A DNA stretch of 64,000 nucleotides, from NCBI GenBank assembly GCA_046331665.1, contig JAXLQK010000017.1:1-64000 (forward strand), read 5' to 3'. The notes beneath the pieces were generated by a model. That model ran no database searches, was not told where the DNA came from, and worked only from the letters and a program-made list of their open reading frames with translations. This document shows, piece after piece, positions 1 to 7,607 of this stretch; the first letter of the stretch is position 1; the number at the start of each line of letters is the position of its first letter. The DNA is from CAWBAT01 sp046331665. Its GTDB lineage: Bacteria > Acidobacteriota > Terriglobia > Versatilivoradales > Versatilivoraceae. The position numbers and the translations under genes are program-made.

Positions 1-17
1 CTTCCGATGTTCTTTCA

Positions 18-566
18 TCACAAGTTTGTGGAGCCGACTCGGTTTTGCTCCGCCAAAAGGGCCTTCTCAATGAGGGGGCCAATGAGTTTTTCCCAAGCTG
101 CCGTCGACTGGAACCAGTTTCCTTCGACGAAAACCAGGTTGGTGCTGCTGTTCAGCCAATACAAAGGCTCACCCTTGCCCGGAAGGTAAAAATAGCCGAT
201 TTGGCCAGCGGGATCTCTCTCATAGGATAACCCAAAAATAATGTGATCGCAGGGACGGTCGGCATAAAAATAAACCATATAACGGGGAAGCTGATCCGGT
301 CTTGCCGATATTACGCCCTTTGACCAGGCGATAAAGGTTTCTCTGTCTCCCGTGGTCTCGGCGAATAATGGTTTTGAATCATCACCCATTTGTGGACCGC
401 TAAATACGCAAAATCGATGAGTGATCCCGGGATCGTTGATCACGATGGGTCTTTCGAGTTTCGCTGATTCGATGAGGATCCTCTTTGTTTCCGTCTGCCC
501 AAATAATCTAGGGGAGCAGAGCACCAGGAAAAATGCAAAGATGATCCATCGATTTGGATTGATCAT
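18..566 (-). CDS. small secreted protein of unknown function
   Basis: Encodes about 182 residues. The N-terminus is a typical Sec signal peptide: a basic start (MINPNRW), a hydrophobic core (IIFAFFLVLCS) and a likely cleavage after RLFGQ. The mature part is a compact globular domain with no motif I recognise. The start at 566 is chosen because a GAGGTGG ribosome-binding site lies 6 nt upstream; the frame stays open to 581 without such support. It lies 32 bp downstream of the TIM-barrel isomerase gene on the same strand and may be the last gene of that operon. Seen: signal peptide and RBS. Inferred: periplasmic or outer-surface location. Function unknown. Confidence 0.7.
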   Translation of the reverse strand: MINPNRWIIFAFFLVLCSPRLFGQTETKRILIESAKLERPIVINDPGITHRFCVFSGPQMGDDSKPLFAETTGDRETFIAWSKGVISARPDQLPRYMVYFYADRPCDHIIFGLSYERDPAGQIGYFYLPGKGEPLYWLNSSTNLVFVEGNWFQSTAAWEKLIGPLIEKALLAEQNRVGSTNL

Positions 567-597
567 GGTGTTCCACCTCAAGAATTCATGTTGAGTA

Positions 598-1503
598 TTA
601 GCTATTGTAGATCCTATTCATGCGATCGGAAATGTCTTTCAGATGTTCAGGGCCGCCGCCGGCGAGTTCTGCCGAACCCCAACCCCGGTAGCCGACGCCA
701 TCGAGCGCTTTCATTACCGCCGGCCAGTCACAATCTCCTTCCCACAGGTTGACTTTGAAGCCGGCCCACAGTCCTTCTTCATCTCGTTTCTTGCGGCTGT
801 AGTCTTTGATGTGGAGTTTGACAATTCGTTTGCCCAGGATCTGGACCCATTGTTCAGGCCAGCCGTAGTTAATCACGTTCCCAATGTCGAGATGCCACCC
901 CACCCAGGGGCTGTTCAGCTCGTCAATGTAACGAGCCGCTTCCAGCGGGCTGAGGAGGAATTGGTTCCAGACATTTTCGATGGCGATGACAATGCCAAGC
1001 TCTTCAGCCAGAGGAATGGCCTTGCGAATCTCCGCCTGAGAGCGCTGGTAGGCATCCCGGTAGTTGACGTTCTGGTTGACGACTGCCGGCACCAGGAGCA
1101 CAGAACTCCCTCCATAAATCTTACATTCTCGTAGGGCGGTCCTGAGGGCGTCCAACCCTTGGGCACGAACCTCGGGGTCTGGATCCGAAAGGGTCATTTT
1201 CCAGTGGACCGAATCCACCACGCCGGGGATGAGCAACCCCGTGGCATCGCGGGCTTCCAGAACTTCCTTGACCTCAAATTTCCCGGGGCTATCCATTTCC
1301 ACGCCGTCGAAACCGATCTCCTTGAGCATGCGAAATTTTTCCAGTAACGAGGCATTCCCTTCCACCATGCCGAACATCAGGGCCTTCTTCATCCCGGGCC
1401 GTTTGTTCTCGGTTCCCAGGGTGGTCCAAGGCTTCAAGGCAACGCCAGAACAGAGTGCCAGGCTGGACTTCAAAAAAGTGCGCCGATGCGAGAGTCCGCT
1501 CAT
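598..1503 (-). CDS. sugar phosphate isomerase/epimerase family protein (xylose isomerase-like TIM barrel), exported
   Basis: Encodes 301 residues. The N-terminus (SHRRTFLKSSLALCSG) is a twin-arginine-type signal, so the protein is probably folded in the cytoplasm and exported. The rest matches the AP endonuclease 2 / xylose-isomerase-like TIM-barrel family: EIGFDGVEMDSPG near residue 65, AIENVWNQF in the middle, WHLDIGN near residue 205 and KLHIKDYS near residue 233, which supply the usual metal-binding Glu, Asp and His residues. Members isomerise or epimerise keto-sugars or inositol derivatives; the substrate cannot be told from sequence. It follows the Gfo/Idh/MocA oxidoreductase gene by 10 bp, a very common pairing in which the two enzymes act on the same oxidised sugar. 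Confidence 0.85.
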   Translation of the reverse strand: MSGLSHRRTFLKSSLALCSGVALKPWTTLGTENKRPGMKKALMFGMVEGNASLLEKFRMLKEIGFDGVEMDSPGKFEVKEVLEARDATGLLIPGVVDSVHWKMTLSDPDPEVRAQGLDALRTALRECKIYGGSSVLLVPAVVNQNVNYRDAYQRSQAEIRKAIPLAEELGIVIAIENVWNQFLLSPLEAARYIDELNSPWVGWHLDIGNVINYGWPEQWVQILGKRIVKLHIKDYSRKKRDEEGLWAGFKVNLWEGDCDWPAVMKALDGVGYRGWGSAELAGGGPEHLKDISDRMNRIYNS

Positions 1504-1513
1504 GGAGTTTGCT

Positions 1514-2821
1514 TTAGAGAAACAAAGTTACCCCGGGCATGGCGACCTGGGGGATGGGCAGTACTGCGTCCCAGGCGTATGTGGGGGGAGAGAGGTCTTG
1601 TTGGGAATTCATGATCTGGTCCCAGCTGATGGACTGCCCGGTGTAGGCTGCCTCGCGGCCCAGGATCGCCATCAAGGTGCTGTTGGCCATCCACACGCCA
1701 TTGTTGATCGGTTCCCCTTTCCGGATGGAGGCAAACAATTCATCGTGTTCCGTCTGGTACATGTTATTGTCCGGTCCTTCATATTTCCAGGGATTTGTGC
1801 CTTGAATCATGTGAATGCGGCGCACGGCGTCAATCTCGCAGGACCCCTTGCTGCCCTGATAAAAATCAGCGATCTGGTTGGCGCATCCCTCTTGCTGGCG
1901 GCAATGATGGAAGCCCCGTGCCCCATTGGCGTATTCATAAGTCACACTGAAGTGGTCGTAGATGTGGCCAAAAGCTGGAGTGTTTCTGACTTGACGTCCT
2001 CCCAGCGCCACGGCGCGTGTTGGCATTTCTCCTTTCATTGCCCAGCACATCTTATCGATGCTGTGGACGGCCTGCTCTACGATGTGGTCACCTGAGAGCC
2101 AGGTGAAGTAGTACCAATTGCGCATTTGCCATTCCATCTCAGTCCATTCCGGTTGGCGCACACGGTTCCAAATGGGCCCGGCATTATAGGTGGAATAGAC
2201 CGTTACCAATTCTCCGATCGCTCCATCCTGCAAGCGTTGGAAGGTTGCCCGCTCAGGATAGCAATAATGCCAACAGAGCCCTGAAACCAAAGACAGCTTC
2301 TTCTGGCGAGCCAACTCCACGGTGGCCAACACCGATCGAACTCCAGTGGCGTCCACTGCAACGGGTTTCTCGCAAAACACGTGTTTGTTGGCTTCCACGG
2401 CCGCTTTCAGATGCTGAGGGCGGAATCCCGGCGGCGTTGCCAGTAGAACGACATCGACGCCACTATTGATCACTTTCTGGTAGGCATCAAATCCGACAAA
2501 ACAATGATCAGGCGTGACCTGCAAGCGGGGGGCGTCCTGTTTCTTGAGCGTCTCCAGACTGCTCAACAAGCGGTCTTCGAACGCATCACCCATGGCGGTC
2601 AAAATCACGTTCGGGTCGGCACGGAGAGCCTGCAAGGCGGCGCCGGTACCGCGACTGCCACAGCCAATCAAACCAATCCGCAAGGTGTCGCTATTGGCTG
2701 AAAGGAGTGCGGTCGGAAACGCGAAATGAGCGGTGAGAGAGCCTCCCAGTCCCGCCCAGGAAGCGTTCTTCAAAAAGTCGCGCCTGGAAACCCGATGCTC
2801 AGTTGAATTCTGTTGAATCAT
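1514..2821 (-). CDS. Gfo/Idh/MocA family oxidoreductase with Tat signal
   Basis: Encodes about 435 residues. A twin-arginine signal (VSRRDFLKNASWAGLGGS) precedes an NAD(P)-binding Rossmann fold with the motif RIGLIGCGSRGTG. The family hallmark EKP appears in HVFCEKPVAVDATGV, where the lysine is the usual catalytic residue. A C-terminal alpha/beta dimerisation domain follows. Such enzymes oxidise or reduce sugars and polyols; the Tat signal points to a periplasmic enzyme exported with its bound cofactor. The start at 2821 is preferred because AAAGAGG sits 9 nt upstream; the frame is open to 2917. First gene of a probable operon with the isomerase downstream. The substrate is unknown. Confidence 0.88.
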   Translation of the reverse strand: MIQQNSTEHRVSRRDFLKNASWAGLGGSLTAHFAFPTALLSANSDTLRIGLIGCGSRGTGAALQALRADPNVILTAMGDAFEDRLLSSLETLKKQDAPRLQVTPDHCFVGFDAYQKVINSGVDVVLLATPPGFRPQHLKAAVEANKHVFCEKPVAVDATGVRSVLATVELARQKKLSLVSGLCWHYCYPERATFQRLQDGAIGELVTVYSTYNAGPIWNRVRQPEWTEMEWQMRNWYYFTWLSGDHIVEQAVHSIDKMCWAMKGEMPTRAVALGGRQVRNTPAFGHIYDHFSVTYEYANGARGFHHCRQQEGCANQIADFYQGSKGSCEIDAVRRIHMIQGTNPWKYEGPDNNMYQTEHDELFASIRKGEPINNGVWMANSTLMAILGREAAYTGQSISWDQIMNSQQDLSPPTYAWDAVLPIPQVAMPGVTLFL

Positions 2822-3012
2822 TCGCTTCATCCTCTTTGGCGACGAACGGAAAGCCCGCAAAATTTCGGATGTGTTGGCCAACCCCGATCCATGTTCTTTT
2901 ACAGCATTATAGCGCATTGCCTGGAATGATTCGTTATTGGTTAACGCTTATTTTCTATTTCTTCACTGAGATTTGACATTGGTCAAGGTCCACGTAACAT
3001 TTGGAAAAAATC

Positions 3013-3042
3013 GAACCGCGAAGAACGCCAAGATCGCCAAGG
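3013..3042 (+). repeat. GAACCGCGAAG-CGCCAAG interspersed repeat, single arm
   Basis: A 30-bp unit reading GAACCGCGAAG followed by two CGCCAAG-type words. It is nearly identical to the left arm of the inverted pair at 3284-3357 and is in the same orientation. Confidence 0.75.
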
Positions 3043-3283
3043 GATAAATTGTTATTGGTTACTGTTTATTTGCTTTTTTTTATTGGGATATGTCATTGGT
3101 GAGCGCTCGTTCATTGGACATTTAAAAATCAAAGAAGATGGAAATACGAAAATGAGGGGGAAAAGGGTTATATGGAACCGCCAAGGCCGCACTACTTTGG
3201 AAAGGAATTTGTTCATGGTTACCAGCTATTTCTTAGTTGCAATTCGCGATTGGTCATCACTCAGTTAGCATTGGGAAGAAATG

Positions 3284-3357
3284 GAACCGCGAGGATTCGC
3301 CAAGAGCGCCAAGAGTATCTTGGAATTCCTTGGCGTTCTTGGCGATCTTCGCGGTTC
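3284..3357. repeat. large inverted repeat made of two GAACCGCG...CGCCAAG arms
   Basis: The left arm 3284-3313 and right arm 3329-3357 are inverted copies of the same unit (GAACCGCG ... CGCCAAG), imperfect by a few bases and one indel, with a loop of about 15 bp. Transcribed, it would form a hairpin of almost 30 bp. A short T-run (3359-3365) follows on the plus strand. Confidence 0.8.
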
Positions 3358-3662
3358 GATTTTTTCCGAATGTCAAATGAACAATGACCGATGACCAATG
3401 ACAAATTCCAACTAGGAAATAAGAACTAACCATTGACTATTAACAAATGCCAAGAGACAGTCCGTTTTTAGTGTTTCCAACTCAACTTTAGTCTTGGCGT
3501 TTCATGATTCCAGCCTCAATAAACTGAACGGAAACGATAAGAATGACCGAACTTATCCGGCAGTGTATTGGCAACAATCTGACGGCCGAAATGATATGAT
3601 GGGGTTGCGTCTTATTCGATAAGTGATTCATGGGTTAGCAGTTCCTTTGACTTTGCGACTCT

Positions 3663-4907
3663 TTGGGTGTTCCTTTGCGCCGATCGATTTGGACTGTCTT
3701 TTTCTTGTTTCTTTCAGCCCTCGCAGATCTCGCTTTGCTTGCGGTGCCCGTTCGGGCCGAGGTGATCGCGAGCGATTCAGTCACGCCGCGGGAATGGGCC
3801 TTATTGCGCATTAATGCCTGCAGTGATGGACTTGACCGGCGTGATGCGGATCTGGCGCGTCTGGTGCACACACTTTCCAAGCAAGCTCTGTCCAAAGAAG
3901 AACAAGCCTTCCCTGAAAAAGAGGTGAGCGACTTTGCCAAGGCCAACGAGAAGGAACGGCAAATCCGCTTGAATCGGCTCAATTATCTTCTTTTTCGCAG
4001 TGATCAGCAGGTTGTCAAGGAAGTCATGCGGCATCAGTTCCCGTGGGCCTCTGGTTTTAGCCAGGTCGACCGCGAGTCTTTCGGGCATTCCATCGAAGAT
4101 TTGACGGAAGGGGCCTCGCCCTGCATGTTGGATGCCCTTGAAAGCACGGTCTTGCTGGCTGTGTTCGGGCTCCCGCTTAGGCGAGCGTGGATTGAGCAGG
4201 AGATTACTCCCGAACAAGTACTGAAAGAAGTCGAGGATGAGTATACGAGGAAAGCCAAGGCGAACCGCACGCTGGAGCAAACCTACATTGAATTGCGTCC
4301 CCGGGATCCGAACACCATCAAGCTGATGATTGGGGCCATGATTGAACGAATCATGCGGCCGACGATGAGCCCTCTGGAGCCTGTCCCGGAAAGTCAGCAA
4401 AAACTTATTTCTCAGATCGGGCAATTCATTGAGCTCGCTGCCGAGCCGCTCCGGATCGGACAGTATCTGAATATGACCGTCGGCGGGCTGGAAACGTCGA
4501 TTGGAATACGGCTAAACCGCAAATCGGTAGATCGGCTCAATGAAAAGATTGGCAATGGGCTCTATGGCAATGCGCGGGAAATGCGCAAGCTGACGAATGC
4601 CACTCCCCAGGACAATGTCGAAAAAATGTATCCGGTGATTGATGAATGGTTTCAGAAGGACGCCCTGCCTGAGCTCCAGGAGCGGCTCTTTGAAGATCCC
4701 TTCTCGGCTTTCTGGTTTTACGTTCAGTCGGGGATGGTGGCGGAGAAACCGTCGGCTTTTCAGGATGCCCGGCTGAGAATCGATTCGGGAACTCTTGACT
4801 TGAACGCTCTGAAAGGGCATTCCCTGGAAGGGGCTTTGGGCATTCTTTACCGTCAAAGGTACCCTCCTCCTATATCGAGCATTTCCTCAAACTTGAAAAG
4901 GTGTTGA
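3663..4907 (+). CDS. exported protein, N-terminal piece of a split phospholipase D-like gene
   Basis: An open frame of 414 residues. The N-terminus has a signal peptide or anchor (a hydrophobic stretch from VFFLFLSALADLALLAVPV, likely cut after VRA). The rest is alpha-helical, charged and without a motif I recognise; it includes a DRRDADLARLVHTLSKQ segment and a long Glu/Lys-rich region. The last ~15 residues (YPPPISSISSNLKRC) look out of frame. The +1 frame from about 4857 gives natural-looking helical sequence (SSYIEHFLKLEKVLTETV) to 4990, and other frames continue to the PLD frame at 5169, which is again in the same phase as this one. I infer one ~1,230-residue gene split by indels, not two genes. 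Confidence 0.6.
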   Translation: MGVPLRRSIWTVFFLFLSALADLALLAVPVRAEVIASDSVTPREWALLRINACSDGLDRRDADLARLVHTLSKQALSKEEQAFPEKEVSDFAKANEKERQIRLNRLNYLLFRSDQQVVKEVMRHQFPWASGFSQVDRESFGHSIEDLTEGASPCMLDALESTVLLAVFGLPLRRAWIEQEITPEQVLKEVEDEYTRKAKANRTLEQTYIELRPRDPNTIKLMIGAMIERIMRPTMSPLEPVPESQQKLISQIGQFIELAAEPLRIGQYLNMTVGGLETSIGIRLNRKSVDRLNEKIGNGLYGNAREMRKLTNATPQDNVEKMYPVIDEWFQKDALPELQERLFEDPFSAFWFYVQSGMVAEKPSAFQDARLRIDSGTLDLNALKGHSLEGALGILYRQRYPPPISSISSNLKRC

Positions 4908-5168
4908 CGGAGACGGTCATGTCTCGTGAAGCCTTCAATCAAGTGTTGGGAAATGGGACCAGTGCGCGAGACATCGCGGGATCTGAATGAGCTTCTTAAA
5001 GACAAGCAAGAACATCTCCAGCATGGATCTTTTAAGCTTCATGGTGAGGGATTCGACCAGCTGCAAGGAAACTCGACAGAAGTGCTCTGATGGCGGGCTT
5101 CAAGGCTTTTCAATCAAAAAAACGCGAAATCTGAATGACGAACTTCGTCAACTTCCAGCACCCCCGGC

Positions 5169-7361
5169 TTGGACAATCGATTATCTGTCTACCTCCGCAC
5201 CGCCGGGGAATGGATGCTTGAGCTTGAAGAACGGCAATCTTTCGAGCATCAATTTCAGGAATCCCTGGGCGGAGGGCCCATTGGTTGGGTGCTTCGGCAT
5301 TCGCTGATCGGAAATGGGGTGCCGGTTCAGTTGTGGGTTCCTGATGGCTTGACGGGAGATTCCTTTGCCCGGCTGGTTGATCAAGTGGTGGCCACCAATC
5401 CGAAGTCGGGCTGGTCTTATTTCGGCAAGAAGGGTACTGAAGCCGAGTTCATCGACTCGGGAGAATCCTATTACAAAGCACTGGTTGAACTCATTGACGA
5501 TGCCAGGGACTTTCTGAATATCCAACAATTCGATTGGAAGTTGGATAGAGGTGGTAAAGAGGTTACTTACCGGCTCATGGCCAAGAAGCTGGGATTGACC
5601 GCATCCGAATTTGACTCATTAGTAGAGGAATTCCGCGAAGGAATCCGGTTGAATCCTGGCAGTTCGGAAAAGACTGCTTTTTTCGACATTCCTCCAGCGA
5701 AAATGAGGAACCTTTTGTTCTTCAAATTGTTCTCCAGCAGTGAAGAGCAGCCTTTTGAGCATCTGCGGCATGAGCTGAAGGCGCTTTCTGGGGAAAGATT
5801 CACCTGCCCGTCTGTGGAGTCCTGCGGGGATTTGTCCAAAGTCTACCAAATTGCCGGCAGTCGCTATGATGCGAGGCGCCAATCCGATCCTGCTTATCAA
5901 TCCGCCTGGGCGTACTTCCGTGATCTGGAATTTCTTTTTCGAGGTCAGGCGCCCACTTTCAAGCAAACAAAACCGCGGCGCTGCTTATCAGACTATCTCA
6001 GGGAGAATTCGCAGGTTCAAAATTTTGTACGACAGTACGGATTGAAACGCAGCGACAATCGTGGCCAGCCCTTCGACATCAATATCATTGCCGATGGCAA
6101 ACAAGACCTCCCGGATCTGCAGTGGTTCCACTTCAGCAAGGAGATCCCTTATCTCTACTCCCATCCTTCCCGCGAACTTCACAACGAGCTTCTTGCGTTT
6201 GATGTCAAAGTTCTGCTCTGGAAAGGTGTTATTGAATATCCCTGGCACGTCGGATCGTTGCCGATTGGCGGCCGCTGGATTGGCGGCAAGGTTCCCTTCG
6301 TGTATGTCCCATATCCATGGTTGCATTATGTCCCCGGATTTGGCAGTTGGCTGGGGATTGTCCCGAGCCTGGTCTTCCAGCATTTGATTTCGGCAGATGT
6401 CCGTACCTGGTGGGCCATGATCTCTCATGCCAAAAGTGTTTCGAGCGAGTCTACCGCGATGGAGAGCGGATTCGGCTTTGCTTCCAAGTACTTCAATCTC
6501 TACTCCGGGTTTAGGACCTGGCATGATACCGGAATCCTGGCTCGTGGGCCGGTCGTCAAAGATGTGAACGACCGCTTTGTCCAGGAGTTCAACCGGGCAC
6601 GAACCAACAATCGTGGAATCCCTGAATCCAACGGCGTCAAAATTCCCGTCCTTAATTATTCGAAATACCGTTCGGACGTCGAAGAGCTTCCCGGCCATCG
6701 GTCCTGGGTATTGACGACCAACACCGAGGGCAAGGATTTTAACTATCGAGGGGTTTTCATGGCGGCCCTGGCCGGGGCGCGACACAATATTTACATTGAG
6801 AATGTGTACTTCTCCGATCCGCTCATTTCGCGAATGCTGATTCGGAAAGCCCGAGAGTTTCGTGGGCGGGTGAATTGCAGTGGCTTGACGGACCTGGAGT
6901 GCATGGAGAAGAAGCAGGATGCCGTGAAGGTGTATCTGATCTTGCCGGAGAATTCCGACCGGCCGACCATTGATCTTGAAGGTCGATCCCGCTTTTACGA
7001 AATGATCAACGAGGGCGTGAAGGTTTACCGCTGGAATCCCCGCAACGGCTATGCTTCCCAGAAGTTGCTTCACACCAAGGCCTGGCTGGTGGATTACGAG
7101 GAAGGAAAACCGGCGCTCGCCTATGTCGGATCTCACAATGCCGACAAACGAAGCCTATGGGCTGACAATGAGATCGGGATTCTCTCGACTTCTCCGGAGT
7201 TTGCCAAGTCTCTCTATGACAATCTCTTTCTCCAGGACCTCGATCAAGACTCGAGCGTCGCCAGCCGTTCGAGCTTCCACATCGAACGGCTCATGAATCC
7301 TGGGCGCGGCATCGATCGCTTGGTGCGAATGATGATGGTAGACCTCTCCTGGTTTTTCTAA
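5169..7361 (+). CDS. phospholipase D-like (HKD) domain protein, C-terminal piece of a split gene
   Basis: Encodes about 730 residues from a TTG at the point where the frame re-opens; the true start is probably 3663. Two phosphodiesterase repeats can be seen. The second has a full HKD signature, HTKAWLVDYEEG then VGSHNADKRS (around residues 635-660). The first is degenerate: SHAKSVSSEST, then TWHDTGILARGPVVKDVN, with the expected Asp not obvious. Families with this layout include cardiolipin synthases, secreted phospholipases D and endonucleases. The tryptophan- and proline-rich stretch between the repeats (YVPYPWLHYVPGFGSWLG) suggests membrane or lipid contact. With the upstream signal peptide the enzyme is probably periplasmic or secreted. 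The lipid substrate is unknown. Confidence 0.72.
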   Translation: MDNRLSVYLRTAGEWMLELEERQSFEHQFQESLGGGPIGWVLRHSLIGNGVPVQLWVPDGLTGDSFARLVDQVVATNPKSGWSYFGKKGTEAEFIDSGESYYKALVELIDDARDFLNIQQFDWKLDRGGKEVTYRLMAKKLGLTASEFDSLVEEFREGIRLNPGSSEKTAFFDIPPAKMRNLLFFKLFSSSEEQPFEHLRHELKALSGERFTCPSVESCGDLSKVYQIAGSRYDARRQSDPAYQSAWAYFRDLEFLFRGQAPTFKQTKPRRCLSDYLRENSQVQNFVRQYGLKRSDNRGQPFDINIIADGKQDLPDLQWFHFSKEIPYLYSHPSRELHNELLAFDVKVLLWKGVIEYPWHVGSLPIGGRWIGGKVPFVYVPYPWLHYVPGFGSWLGIVPSLVFQHLISADVRTWWAMISHAKSVSSESTAMESGFGFASKYFNLYSGFRTWHDTGILARGPVVKDVNDRFVQEFNRARTNNRGIPESNGVKIPVLNYSKYRSDVEELPGHRSWVLTTNTEGKDFNYRGVFMAALAGARHNIYIENVYFSDPLISRMLIRKAREFRGRVNCSGLTDLECMEKKQDAVKVYLILPENSDRPTIDLEGRSRFYEMINEGVKVYRWNPRNGYASQKLLHTKAWLVDYEEGKPALAYVGSHNADKRSLWADNEIGILSTSPEFAKSLYDNLFLQDLDQDSSVASRSSFHIERLMNPGRGIDRLVRMMMVDLSWFF

Positions 7362-7416
7362 TTCAATTTCCCCCAAAACTCTCTTCCTTGGCGAAAATTC
7401 ATGATTCCCCCTACGC

Positions 7417-7495
7417 GAAGAGTGCGACGGTTGGGGGAACCGTCATCCCTCGAAAGGGTGAATGTAATTCCGCCTGATAGGCGATTGCACTCTTC
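7417..7495 (+). ncRNA. candidate structured RNA, four-way junction, unknown class
   Basis: A 9-bp closing stem pairs 7417-7425 (GAAGAGTGC) with 7487-7495 (GCACTCTTC). Inside are three local hairpins: 7426-7432 with 7438-7444 (GACGGTT/AACCGTC, loop GGGGG), 7447-7450 with 7455-7458 (CCCT/AGGG, loop CGAA), and 7471-7474 with 7480-7483 (CGCC/GGCG). A T-rich stretch (CTTTT) follows. The element sits in the 246-bp gap ahead of the GGDEF/EAL gene, ending 112 nt before its start. It lacks tRNA T-loop and anticodon features and does not match the c-di-GMP-I riboswitch core as I remember it. It could be a leader riboswitch, an sRNA or a chance fold. Confidence 0.45.
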
Positions 7496-7607
7496 CTTTT
7501 AACGCCAAATAATCGAAGGAGTGAATTCAGGGCACTCCCCTGTGCATTTGCCAGGAAAAGCCAGAGCTTGGTTGGCGGGGTGATTTGGGAGAAAAGGAAA
7601 ATTTTGG

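Larger units (their letters stand above)
2822..3662. other. 841-bp repeat-rich intergenic spacer
   Basis: No convincing gene was found; the short open frames near 3083-3387 are AT-rich and overlap repeats. The spacer is a mosaic of two low-complexity families. One is built from GAACCGCGAAG/CGCCAAG units (3013-3042, a partial copy near 3175, and an inverted pair at 3284-3357). The other is built from ATTGGT/CAATGACCAATGAC-like words (around 2975, 3060-3130 and 3370-3410). Similar junk-like families are common between genes in Acidobacteriota and Planctomycetota (general knowledge, not checked here). Confidence 0.7.

Noticed and set aside
1229..2095. 288-codon plus-strand open frame over the isomerase and oxidoreductase genes
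   Set aside because: Antisense shadow of two well-supported genes; composition is unlike a real protein.
3083..3387. small plus-strand genes in the repeat spacer
   Set aside because: They overlap repeats and have no ribosome-binding site or recognisable domain.
2950..3420. CRISPR-like array of CGCCAAG words
   Set aside because: Unit spacing is irregular, units face both ways and no cas gene is nearby.
5988..7136. 382-codon minus-strand open frame over the PLD gene
   Set aside because: Antisense shadow of an HKD-containing gene; no family match and no leader.
7417..7495. tRNA-like cloverleaf
   Set aside because: The arms do not match tRNA: no D-loop GG, no anticodon stem-loop of 7 nt, no TTCRANT loop and no CCA-type end. 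Kept as an unclassified RNA.
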